The notes below the pieces were generated by a model. That model ran no database searches, was not told the DNA's origin, and saw only the letters and a program-made list of their open reading frames with translations. From Nocardioides sp. (GTDB lineage: Bacteria > Actinomycetota > Actinomycetes > Propionibacteriales > Nocardioidaceae), in the NCBI GenBank assembly GCA_025937085.1, contig JAICSC010000003.1:1-37358 (forward strand): a stretch of 37,358 nt of DNA, given 5' to 3'. A program made the translations under genes and the position numbers. Shown one piece after another: positions 19,108-29,043 of the stretch (positions are counted from its first letter, which is position 1; each line of letters opens with the position of its first letter).

Positions 19108-20454
19108 ATGAGTGCAGAAGGCGCTCGACGAGACGAGCCGCTGCGGCAGGTAGCGCCTGCCGGCTCCGCCCCCACCATCGCAACGAACGCACGTGCGCTG
19201 ACGGTCGGGTGGTTCGACGTAGCGCTGGCTGCCGCCGCATTCGCCGCCTCGTGTGTGGTGACGCTGTCGGTCGCGCCCCAGAGCGCAGAGCCCGATGACG
19301 GCGCCTATCGTGCATCGATCGTCGCACTGACCGAGGGCCACTTCCTGACCTTGTCGTCCGCACAGGCGCAGACGTTGGCAGCCAGGTTGCACGACAACCC
19401 GGCAGCACCTCCCAACCAGTGGGTCGAGGTCACTCCCGGCCGGTACCTCAGTGAGAAGGACGCCGGCTACCCCTACCTCGCTGCCCCGTTCGAGAAGCTC
19501 GGGATGATCCGCTGGGCACCACTGTTCTTCGGGGCCCTTGCCTGTGTGGGACTCTTCGTCGGTGCCCGGCGCTGGCTCGGGCCGATCGGGGGCAGCGCAG
19601 CCGTCGGACTCTACTGCTCCTCGGGCGCTGCGCTGGCCTTCGCCTGGCGTGACTACATGCCTACCTTCACCGACGCCTCGCTCGTCGCTGCGGGGTGTGG
19701 GCTCCTCGCCTGGGCCATGCTCGCGAGCGAAGCCACCGTTGGGCGACGGCGACGGGTCGGCCTTGCCGGGTTCGTCGCTCTCGAGGCCGCGACCTTCGTT
19801 CGCTACACCAACCTTGTTGTCCTCGGCTGCGCGGTGGTGATCGTGATCGTCTCGTGGCGGCTACCCCGAGTCCCTCTGCCGCAGGGCACCCTGGGCTGGT
19901 GGCTGTCCTCAGTGGCCGTCTTCGGGGTGGGAGTCGCGGTATTCGACACCGTCGCCTACGGAGGTCCGCTCACCACCGGCTACCAACCAGGCGAAGTCAC
20001 CTTCGCGCTGCACGCGATCGCTCCCAATCTGCGGCTCATACCGGCACACCTCCTGCAAGCCATGCCCATGATCGTGCTGGCTGTCTTGTCCCTGGTGTGG
20101 ATCGCCGTCCGGTGGATCGCTACCCGCCGAGACGACAGCACCGCGTCGGCAGATGCCCGGCTGGACCTGCGGATCGCACTGTCCCTTGGAGCGATCTGGT
20201 GTGCGATCTGGGGCCTGTACTCGACCTACACCTGGACGACTGACCCCACGAGCGTCTCGGTCCAAGTGGTCAGGTTCTACCTGCCAGCGCTCGGTCCGAT
20301 CGCCTTGCTCGGCGCATGGCTGGTGACCCGCATCCCGGGCCGATTCTGGGTCAAAGGTTTGGTCACCGCTGCGGTCACGGCTGCGATGTTCGCCCAAGGA
20401 ACTCTCGCCTTCCACGCCATGTACACCGCGTTCGGAGTCCCGATCAAGAGCTGA
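19108..20454 (+). CDS. Polytopic membrane protein, GT-C/glycosyltransferase-like architecture
   Basis: Multiple TMs; first loop with SAEPDDGAYRASIVALTEGHFLTL and later SEKDAGYPYLAAPFEKLG resembles GT39/GT-C loops, but the family is not certain. Confidence 0.7.
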   Translation: MSAEGARRDEPLRQVAPAGSAPTIATNARALTVGWFDVALAAAAFAASCVVTLSVAPQSAEPDDGAYRASIVALTEGHFLTLSSAQAQTLAARLHDNPAAPPNQWVEVTPGRYLSEKDAGYPYLAAPFEKLGMIRWAPLFFGALACVGLFVGARRWLGPIGGSAAVGLYCSSGAALAFAWRDYMPTFTDASLVAAGCGLLAWAMLASEATVGRRRRVGLAGFVALEAATFVRYTNLVVLGCAVVIVIVSWRLPRVPLPQGTLGWWLSSVAVFGVGVAVFDTVAYGGPLTTGYQPGEVTFALHAIAPNLRLIPAHLLQAMPMIVLAVLSLVWIAVRWIATRRDDSTASADARLDLRIALSLGAIWCAIWGLYSTYTWTTDPTSVSVQVVRFYLPALGPIALLGAWLVTRIPGRFWVKGLVTAAVTAAMFAQGTLAFHAMYTAFGVPIKS

Positions 20455-20590
20455 CCCTCCTGCTGGAGTACCTCGAAACGAAACGCGAGCTGCGACGTGA
20501 ATGGACGGCGCTCGAAGCACGGGTCGCGTTCGATGGGTCGCCGCAGGCCGCGCACAGGAGCAGCAGCCCCGACGCTCCGAGCAGCCGCAT
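20444..20590 (-). CDS. Small putative lipoprotein or truncated lipoprotein remnant
   Basis: MRLLGASGLLLLCAACGDPSNATRASSAVHSRRSSRFVSRYSSRRVSS; signal peptide with lipobox LCAAC, then an unusually short Arg/Ser-rich tail. Confidence 0.35.
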   Translation of the reverse strand: MRLLGASGLLLLCAACGDPSNATRASSAVHSRRSSRFVSRYSSRRVSS

Positions 20591-20758
20591 ACGGGGTAGG
20601 ACGTTGTCCACGTGTGTCTGACGGATCGCGGCCGGGCCCCTAATCCTCGGGCATGCACCCATCATGGTGGTCCACGCGACCGCTCATCGGCTGAGAGTTT
20701 CGTTTCAAGCTGCGCGACAGGCGGCGGTGTGACTCGCGCAGGTCGGTACGGCCGATTC

Positions 20759-21482
20759 TCATGATGCAACGGGTTGTACGCCCTGCTGCTGCAGCCACTC
20801 GATGAGGTTTGATCGCTGAGTCCCGTAAGACGCGGCCACGTCGAGCAGGCTCCCGTGTCCGTACTCGGGGGTGTACCCCAGGCTGGCGCCGAGCGAATAT
20901 AGACGTTCTGCTGCTCGGCGTTGGCCGCCGGCGCAGGCGTGCCACGGTGCCTGATCAAGCGCGTCTTGGGTCGCTCCACCGGCGACCAATTCGTTCAGAC
21001 GTGAGCAGACCCAAACCAGCGGCGATCCACAGATCTTCACCCCTGGCGCCGCGCTCCACGAGCAGGCGGGCGACGTTCCAGCAGCCGTACCCGACCGCAT
21101 TGGCCAGGGGGGTGCCGATGGAACCATCCGGCAACTCGATGTTCGCACCGCGGTCGACGAGTACGCAGGCGACGTCGACGTCGTCGCTGCTGGCCGTCCA
21201 ATGCAGCGGCGTTTCATCATGCCCGTCAGGGCCACGGTCATCGATCAAAGCGCCAGCGTCGATGAGTAGCGCCGCGACCTCGGGCCCGTTAGGAAAGTAG
21301 CCTGGCCAGTCCGTGACCACATGCAACGGTGTTCGACCTATCGACCCAAGTCGGGAGGTCGCCACATCGGGGTGCGCCGCAAGCAGTGCGGCCAGGTCGG
21401 CAACCCGCCCCTCGCGAATCGAGAGGAAGACGTTCCGCTCCTCGTCGCTCACATTGACGTCCGCTGGCTCGCCGCAGTCCAT
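20759..21482 (-). pseudogene. Ankyrin-repeat protein with an apparent internal frameshift
   Basis: MDCGEPADVNVSDEERNVFLSIREGRVADLAALLAAHPDVATSRLGSIGRTPLHVVTDWPG...DETPLHWTASSDDVDVACVLVDRGANIELPDGSIGTPLANAVGYGCWNVARLLVERGARGEDLWIAAGLGLL, then continues in another frame as RLNELVAGGATQDALDQAPWHACAGGQRRAAERLYSLGASLGYTPEYGHGSLLDVAASYGTQRSNLIEWLQQQGV. Confidence 0.8.
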
Positions 21483-21654
21483 GAGTTCCCTTGGCTCTGG
21501 ATGCTTCGAACGTACCGTTGCCCACCGAGACTGTGGCAGTGTCCAGGAACTCCCTGCTGCAAGCTCAATGGCCGCGTCCATCTGGGAGGACTGACGGGAC
21601 GCCTGGAGGCAACGGCGGCGATCGAGAGTGCCTTTTAAGTTCGCTAACGGGAGC

Positions 21655-22676
21655 TCATGTGGATCCGGTCGCGGCTTGAGTGTTGCGGGCTCTTCCTTCG
21701 AGGTTGAGGCAGGCGACCTCATGGGCGGGGTCTGGGCTCGGCGAGGGTTCGAGGGACGGGGAGAGTGACGAGCAATCCTCGGTGGAGATCGGGCAGCGGG
21801 GATGGAAGCGGCATCCCGTGGGGATCACGGCTGCGTCGGGGATTTCTCCGCTGAGGATGGCGCGCTTCACGCGGATGCGGTGCGGCTGGGGTACGACGGA
21901 GAGCAGGGCCCGAGTGTAGGGATGCTGCGGGTCGGTCACGATCCGCCGGGAGGGTCCGATCTCGACGATGCGGCCGAGATACATGACCGCGATCCGATCA
22001 GCGTAGTGGGCGGCGGTGGACAGGTCGTGGGTGATCATCAGGATGCCCAGCCCCGAGCGGCGGAGCTGGTCGAGGAGGTCGAGGATGCCGGCGCGCACGG
22101 AGACGTCGAGCATGCTCACCGGCTCATCCGCGATCAGCAGGTCTGGCTCCAGCACCAGCGCGGCGGCGATCGCCACCCGTTGGCGTTGACCACCGGAGAG
22201 CTCGTGGGGTCGGCGAGGGAGGAACAGCTCGGCCGGGCTGAGGCCGACCTGCTCGAGAGCCTGCCGCACGCGCTCCCGCCGCGCCTGCCGGGACGGCAGG
22301 CTCCGATGCACCAGCAGCGGCTCCTCCACGATGCGTCCCACCGGGTAGCGGGGATCGAGGGACTCGTAGGGGTCCTGGTAGATCAGCTGCATCTCCTTCC
22401 GGAGCGCCCTGAGCCGCGACCCGCTCAGGCCGGCCAGGTCCGACCCCTTGAATCTGACGGTGCCCGCGGACGCCTCGACGAGCCGGAGTACGGCGTGTGC
22501 CGTGGTGGTCTTGCCGCTTCCGGATTCGCCCACCAGCGCGAGCGTCTCCCCGCGGTCGAGGGTGAAGCCGACCGAGTCGACGGCTCGTACGACCTCTCGC
22601 CGGCGGCCAAGCGTGCCGACGCCGCGGCCCGAGCCGAAGGTGACCTCGAGAGCTCGGACGTCCAGCAGATGGTCGG

Positions 22677-22680
<4 letters not shown>
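21655..22680 (-). CDS. Oligopeptide/dipeptide ABC transporter ATP-binding protein (DppF/OppF type)
   Basis: TTG start ([15 protein letters not shown]); Walker [47 protein letters not shown]-terminal [11 protein letters not shown] motif. Confidence 0.94.
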
Positions 22681-23671
<991 letters not shown>

Positions 23672-23675
<4 letters not shown>

Positions 23676-24619
23676 CGCGCCGCTCCTGGCAGACCGCGCC
23701 GGCCGGGCAGGACGCGGAAGTGCTGACGCGACAGATGGGAGACGCGCAGTCGCGGGTTGAGCGCGTCCTCGAGCGCGGTGCCCATCATGGTGAGGCTCAA
23801 GATGATGGCGGTGACCACCAGGCCCGGGTAGAGGATCGCCCACCATGCGTTGTTGGAGACCGCACCGGCCTGGGAGGCCAGGGCGATCATCCGGCCCAGG
23901 GACGGCCGGTTCGGGTCGCCGAGGCCGAGGAAGCTCAGGGCAGTCTCGTCGAACACCGCGACCGCGAAGGCCAGCACCCCGCACACCACGAGCAGCGGGG
24001 CCAGCTGGGGGAGGACGTGCCGGGTGACGACGTGCCCTGGGCTGGCGCCCAGAGCTCGGGCACGTCGTACGTAGACCCGCTCGCGGAGACTCTTGGTCTG
24101 GGAGCGGATGACTCGCGCGGTCCACGTCCACAGGATCAGTCCGATCACCACGATCAGCTTGGTCAGACCCGTGCCCCACACCGCGGCGATGATCATCATC
24201 AGGGGCACCTCGGGAACCACGAGGAAGAAGTCGGTCAGCCGCATCAGCCAGCCGTCGGTGCGCCCGCCGGCGTACCCCGCGACCACGCCGACCAGGGCGC
24301 CGATGCCGACCGCAATGGCGGTGGCGCCGAAGCCCACCAGAAGCGTCGTGCGGGTGCTGTACAGCAGCAGGGTGCGGATGTCCTGGCCCCCGTCGTCCAG
24401 GCCGAGTGGGTGCGCACCCGACGGAGACGCGAAGCCCTCACCGACTCGCTGGTAGAGCGGCGTTGGTGCGAGCAGCGGCGCGGCGACGGCGGCGAGGACG
24501 ATCAGCAGCAGGACGACGAGGCCGATCATCGCCGAGACGTTCTGGCGCAGCAGCCGGCGCAGTGACCAGCTACGAGGCAACGAGGTTTCCGGGGCCAGGG
24601 CGAGGGGTGGTGTGCTCAT
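23672..24619 (-). CDS. Oligopeptide/dipeptide ABC transporter permease (DppC/OppC type)
   Basis: MSTPPLALAPETSLPRSWSLRRLLRQNVSAMIGLVVLLLIVLAAVAAPLLAPTP...HPLGLDDGGQDI...; EAA-like loop RARALGASPGHVVTRHVLPQL. Confidence 0.95.
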
Positions 24620-25608
24620 GTGGTGATCCTCGGATCGAGACGGGCGTAGAGGAGGTCTGCCACGAGGTTGCAGAAGACCACCGAGATGGTGATGACCAGG
24701 AACGCGCCTTGGATCATCGGGTAGTCCCTGGCCTGGATGGCGTCGTAGCTGAGCAGGCCGATGCCCGGCCACGAGAACACGGTCTCGACCAGGATCGAGC
24801 CGCCGGCGATGAACCCGATCGAGAGTGCCACCAGGGTCACCACCGGCAGCAGCGCGTTGCGGAGCGCGTGCCGGATCAGGACGACGCGGGGTCGCAGGCC
24901 CTTGGCGCGTGCGGTGAGCACGAAGTCCTCGCCGAACGTCTCGAGCAGGGCCGAGCGCACCACCAGCGTGTATTCACCGAACAGCACGAGGGCCAGAGTC
25001 ATCGACGGCAGGAGCATGTGGGTCGCGGTGTCGCGCAGCACGGCGGTGCTCGAGACGGGGACGCCGATGTCGCGCGCGGCCATCAGACCCGGGTCGTGCA
25101 TCCCGGCCGAGGGGAGCCAGCCGAGCATGACCGAGAACACCAGGATCAGCATCAGGCCGAGCCACTGCGTGGGCAGCGCATAGAAGAACATCGACACGAA
25201 GGTCGAGCTCTTCTCCACCGCGTGTCCGCGCCACCACGCGGCGACCACTCCGAAGACCAGGCCGAGGACGATCGCGGTCACGGTGCCCAGGGTGACCATC
25301 GGCACGGTGGTCCGCAGCGCCTCCAGCAGCTGCGAGGTGACCGGCTGCTGGTTGGTGTAGGAGATGCCGAGGTTGCCGTGCCCGAGCTCGCGCAGGTAGT
25401 CCAGGTACTGCCGCCACAGCGGCTGGTCGAGGCCGAACTGCCGCACCAGTGCCCGCCGGGTCTCCTCGGTCCCGTTCGGCACCCGCGCGAGCCGGCTGGT
25501 CGGGTCGCCCGGCATCAGCCGGAGCAGGAGGAAGTTGAACGTCACCGCGACGTACGTCGTCAGCAGCGCGGCCCACACCCGCCGCAGTACGTAGCGCGAT
25601 TGCTTCAT
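24616..25608 (-). CDS. Oligopeptide/dipeptide ABC transporter permease (DppB/OppB type)
   Basis: MKQSRYVLRRVWAALLTTYVAVTFNFLLLRLMPGDPTS...TARAKGLRPRVVLIRHALRNALLPVVTLVALSIGFIAGGSILVETVFSWPGIGLLSYDAI. Confidence 0.96.
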   Translation of the reverse strand: MKQSRYVLRRVWAALLTTYVAVTFNFLLLRLMPGDPTSRLARVPNGTEETRRALVRQFGLDQPLWRQYLDYLRELGHGNLGISYTNQQPVTSQLLEALRTTVPMVTLGTVTAIVLGLVFGVVAAWWRGHAVEKSSTFVSMFFYALPTQWLGLMLILVFSVMLGWLPSAGMHDPGLMAARDIGVPVSSTAVLRDTATHMLLPSMTLALVLFGEYTLVVRSALLETFGEDFVLTARAKGLRPRVVLIRHALRNALLPVVTLVALSIGFIAGGSILVETVFSWPGIGLLSYDAIQARDYPMIQGAFLVITISVVFCNLVADLLYARLDPRITT

Positions 25609-25630
25609 GGAGTCCTCGCCGAAAAGGGAA

Positions 25631-25663
25631 CGTCCGGGAGGGTGGGTCACACCCTCCCGGACG
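25631..25663. terminator. Perfect 14-bp stem-loop between solute-binding protein and permease genes
   Basis: cgtccgggagggtg-ggtca-caccctcccggacg; 14-bp arms, 5-nt loop, in the 25609-25671 intercistronic gap. Confidence 0.85.
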
Positions 25664-25671
25664 ACCGGGGG

Positions 25672-27312
25672 TCAGTCGCGCTGTGCGTCGACCATGGAGG
25701 TGACGGCCAGTGCGTTGTAGGGGCCGTACATCGTGTTCTGGAAGCCGGACCAGGACTTGTCGTGGGCACTGATCTGGTTCTTGTAGCCCAGGAAGATATA
25801 CGGCAGGTCGTGCGCCAGGATTCGCTCCATCCGGTAGACGATCGCCTGCCGCTTCGCAGCGTCGAGCTGCTTGCCCTGCTCCTGGTAGAGCTTGTCGTAT
25901 GCCGGGTTGCAGTAGCCGGTGTCGCTCCAGCTGCCGTACTGGCTGCACAACACCACCGAGAGCGCGAAGTCCGGGTCGGGCAGCATCCCCCAGGTCCACA
26001 TCGCCAGGTCGAAGTCCAGGTACTTACCGTCCGGGGCGGTGACCAGGTCGAAGGCGGTCGAGTCGTCGACCTTCTTCTGGTTGACCTGGACGCCGATGGC
26101 CTTCAGCCACCCTTGGACCATCGAGAACATCCGGTCGCCCTCGGTCAGGTCCGGCATGATCACGTCGTAGCTCATGCGGTGGCCGTCTGCGACCCGGATG
26201 CCGTCGGAGCCGCGTCGGTAGCCGAGCGAGTCGAGGATCTGGTTCGCCTTCGCGGGGTCGTACGGCGCGGCGTGCAGCGAGGGGTCGGACCAGCTGCCCG
26301 TCGCCGGCGGGACGATCGAGTTGGCCAGCGTCGCCGTGCCGAGCCACACCGTCTGCACCATCTCCTGAAGGTTGAACGACAGGGCGAAGGCCTCGCGCAC
26401 CTTCGGGTCCAGCAGCTCACGATGCTGCGGCTTCTTCGGGTTGGAGTTGAAGATGAAGTCCGACAGGGCCGGGGACGGCGCCTGGTCGACCTGGAACCCG
26501 GCCTGCTCCAGCGGCTTGATCCCGCTGGGGGGGAGGGTCTCGATCAGGTCGATCTCGTGGTTGCGCAGGGCCGCGATCATCGCGTCGTCGTCATTGAACA
26601 TGGTCAGGCTGATACCGGCGACGTGCGGCCGTGTACCCCAGAACGTCGGGTTGGCCTTGAGCGTCGCGCTGGCGTTCTTCTTGTAGGACTGGACGATGAA
26701 CGGCCCGCCGGAAACCAGAGGTGTCGTCATGGAGGCGCTCTTGAAGTTCCCGGTCTTGGCGTAGGTGTCCCAGAATTGCTCGGGCAGGATCGGCACCTGC
26801 TGCAGCTGGGAGAGCACGTTGGCCACGGGAGCGTCATAGCTGAAGACGACGGTGTCGTCGTCGGTCGCGGTCACCGTCTTCAGGTGGCTCACGGTGCTGG
26901 CCCAGTTGCCCGCGCCCTTGTCCTGGTACTTCACCATCGTGGTGAACGACCAGGCGACGTCGTGGGCGTCGAGGGCTTGCCCGTCCGACCACGTCGCCCC
27001 GGGCACGGTGTGGAAGGTCCACTTCTTGCCGTTGTCGCTGGTGGACCAGCTCTTGGCGAAGTACGGGACGAAGTCCAGCTTGTCGTCGTACATCACCAGG
27101 TAGGGATAGGTGACCTGGAACGTGGAGTAGGTCAGGGAGTTCAGCCCCACGAAGGGGTTCAGCGAGTCGATCTCGTCGTTGCTGCCGATCCGCAGGATCT
27201 GGGTCGCGGACGACGACCCGCCTCCCCCGGTGCCGCCGCTCGAGCACGCCCCGAGCAGCACCATCGCCGCCGCGAGTCCGGTGGCGATCTTGTAGGCGCC
27301 GGTGTGTCGCAC
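25672..27312 (-). CDS. ABC transporter substrate-binding lipoprotein, SBP family 5
   Basis: VRHTGAYKIATGLAAAMVLLGACSSGG lipobox; ILRIGSNDEIDSLNPFVG...; W(S)DGQALDAHDVAWSF motif. Confidence 0.95.
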   Translation of the reverse strand: MRHTGAYKIATGLAAAMVLLGACSSGGTGGGGSSSATQILRIGSNDEIDSLNPFVGLNSLTYSTFQVTYPYLVMYDDKLDFVPYFAKSWSTSDNGKKWTFHTVPGATWSDGQALDAHDVAWSFTTMVKYQDKGAGNWASTVSHLKTVTATDDDTVVFSYDAPVANVLSQLQQVPILPEQFWDTYAKTGNFKSASMTTPLVSGGPFIVQSYKKNASATLKANPTFWGTRPHVAGISLTMFNDDDAMIAALRNHEIDLIETLPPSGIKPLEQAGFQVDQAPSPALSDFIFNSNPKKPQHRELLDPKVREAFALSFNLQEMVQTVWLGTATLANSIVPPATGSWSDPSLHAAPYDPAKANQILDSLGYRRGSDGIRVADGHRMSYDVIMPDLTEGDRMFSMVQGWLKAIGVQVNQKKVDDSTAFDLVTAPDGKYLDFDLAMWTWGMLPDPDFALSVVLCSQYGSWSDTGYCNPAYDKLYQEQGKQLDAAKRQAIVYRMERILAHDLPYIFLGYKNQISAHDKSWSGFQNTMYGPYNALAVTSMVDAQRD

Positions 27313-27365
27313 GTTGCCTCCTCGGGCACTGGGGTTTGTCGGACGTCGACCTCGACTGCGTGGGC

Positions 27366-28922
27366 TCACGACCCCTCCTGATGACGGGTGATGGGACGGC
27401 CGGGCATGTTGTGCGGGAGCAGACTCCCGTCGCGCACGACGGGTGTGCCGGCGACCAGCACGTGCCGGACGCCGTCGGACGGGAGCAGGTCGTGGTACGT
27501 CGCACGAGCCGCGATGCCGTCGGGGTCGAAGACCGTGATGTCGGCATCGGCACCCGGCCGCAGCCGACCCTTCCGGCTCATCGCCGGTGCCGCGTCGCCC
27601 AGGATCTGGGCTGGGACCAGCGTGCAGCGGCGGATGGCGTCGGGAAGCGACAGCAGGCCGCGCTCGCGCACCAGCGTGCCGAGCACCCGCGAGAAGCAGC
27701 CGGCGCTGCGCGGGTGGGCGAACGCACCGGGGGCCAGAGGCCAGTCGTCACGCCCGGACAGGGTGGTCGTGACCGGGATCGCGTCACTGGCGAACGCGGC
27801 ATGCGGGATCGTGAGGGACCGGTCGAACAGCCGTGCCTCGGCGGCGTCGGAGACGTCGTACGTCGTGGTCAGGACCAGCCCACCCGGGTCGGTGGCACGC
27901 AGCTCATCCAGCCGCCGGGCATCGGCGATCGACTCGCCGGTGGGCAGGTAGGTCAGCGAGGAGGGCGACCGGTCCTCGCGCGCGAGCTCCTCGGCGGACA
28001 GGAACGCCGCGCCGACGATCGTGGACCCGCGCTCGTAGGGATAGGCCTCGGTGGTGATGTGGACCCCGCGCGACCGCGCAGTCTCGATCGTCTCGACGAT
28101 CTGCGGCAGCCAGGACGAGGACGTGCTGTTGACGTGGCACAGGTGCACGTGGGCATCCGCCCGCTCTGCCGTGGTGACCAGCTCGGTCACGGCGTCGAGC
28201 GCGGTGACCGGACCGCGAGCCGCGCTCGAGCGGCTGTGCACGACGGTTGGGGATCCCAGCCGGGCCGTCAGGGAGGCGACGTCGGCCAGCTCGCCCGGCT
28301 CGGAGTCGGGCAGGTAGCCAAGCATCGCCCCCACGGCGACAGCGCCGTCGGCGACCTGGCGCTCGAGCAGCTCCAGTACGCGCCGCCGCTCCGGCTGGCT
28401 AAGGCTCCGCCGTTCCTTCGTGTACGCCGACATCGCCTGGAACGCCGCGAACCCGGTCTCGTACCGTTCCGGGGGAGCGACCGGCATCCCGTGCACGGCC
28501 GCGCGGGCCATCGCCCACGAGGCGGCGTACCCGAAGTTCAGCGGGCGGCCCTCGGCACGGGCACGGTCGTGCCACTGGGCCACTTCGAGCACGCCGCACT
28601 CCAGGTCGAGCGCCGTGGTGACGCCGTCCAGGACCTGCAGCCGGGCACCGGAGATCGACTGCGCATGCGAGTGGAGGTCGATGAACCCGGGACAGACCAC
28701 CAGGCCGGTGCAGTCGACGTACTCGCGGGCACGGCCGAGACCCGGGCCGACCGTGATGACCCGCCCGCCGCCGACGGCCACGTCCGCGATCGCGTCCAGG
28801 CCGCTCTCCGGGTCGATGACCCGCCCCCCGACCAAGGCGATCTCCACGCCGATCTCCCCGCCGATATCCCCGCCGATCTCCACGTCGTGCCCGACGTCGG
28901 CACCTGGTGGACTGATGAGCAT
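27366..28922 (-). CDS. N-acyl-D-amino-acid deacylase (D-aminoacylase) family amidohydrolase, copy 1
   Basis: IALVGGRVIDPESGLDAIADVAVGGGRVITVG...CPGFIDLHSHAQ...DGVTTALDLECGV...HLCHVNSTSSS...TTEAYPYERGSTIVGA...SRKGRLRPGADADITVFDPD. Confidence 0.9.
   Translation of the reverse strand: MLISPPGADVGHDVEIGGDIGGEIGVEIALVGGRVIDPESGLDAIADVAVGGGRVITVGPGLGRAREYVDCTGLVVCPGFIDLHSHAQSISGARLQVLDGVTTALDLECGVLEVAQWHDRARAEGRPLNFGYAASWAMARAAVHGMPVAPPERYETGFAAFQAMSAYTKERRSLSQPERRRVLELLERQVADGAVAVGAMLGYLPDSEPGELADVASLTARLGSPTVVHSRSSAARGPVTALDAVTELVTTAERADAHVHLCHVNSTSSSWLPQIVETIETARSRGVHITTEAYPYERGSTIVGAAFLSAEELAREDRSPSSLTYLPTGESIADARRLDELRATDPGGLVLTTTYDVSDAAEARLFDRSLTIPHAAFASDAIPVTTTLSGRDDWPLAPGAFAHPRSAGCFSRVLGTLVRERGLLSLPDAIRRCTLVPAQILGDAAPAMSRKGRLRPGADADITVFDPDGIAARATYHDLLPSDGVRHVLVAGTPVVRDGSLLPHNMPGRPITRHQEGS
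28839..28884. repeat. 12-bp tandem repeat, about 4 imperfect copies (unit gatctccNcgcc)
   Basis: gatctccacgcc gatctccccgcc gatatccccgcc gatctccacg; encodes VEIGGDIGGEIGVEI at the N-terminus of amidohydrolase copy 1. Confidence 0.85.
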
Positions 28923-28967
28923 CGTCGCCTTCTCCGTCGGATCACGTGCGCGGCTTCCGGCCGCTGT

Positions 28968-28988
28968 GGCGCATCGAGACAATGCGCC
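28968..28988. promoter_or_regulatory. Inverted repeat GGCGCAT-N7-ATGCGCC in the divergent promoter
   Basis: ggcgcatcgagacaatgcgcc, perfect 7-bp arms between amidohydrolase 1 (start 28922) and pucR-type gene (start 29044). Confidence 0.6.
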
Positions 28989-29043
28989 GATCGTGGCCGC
29001 TGCGACCTGGCCTGCTCATTGGCAGATTCGCTAACGTTCCGCT

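Noticed and set aside
21639-21648. ttcgctaacg shared with 29027-29036 at both ends of the importer operon, as possible element ends
   Set aside because: Only 10 bp, direct orientation, no extended similarity or target duplication; consistent with chance.
24406-27381. 991-aa plus-strand ORF
   Set aside because: Antisense to dppC, dppB and the SBP gene, which have clear family motifs. The translation is Arg/Gly/His/Asp-rich low-complexity typical of shadow frames in high-GC DNA.
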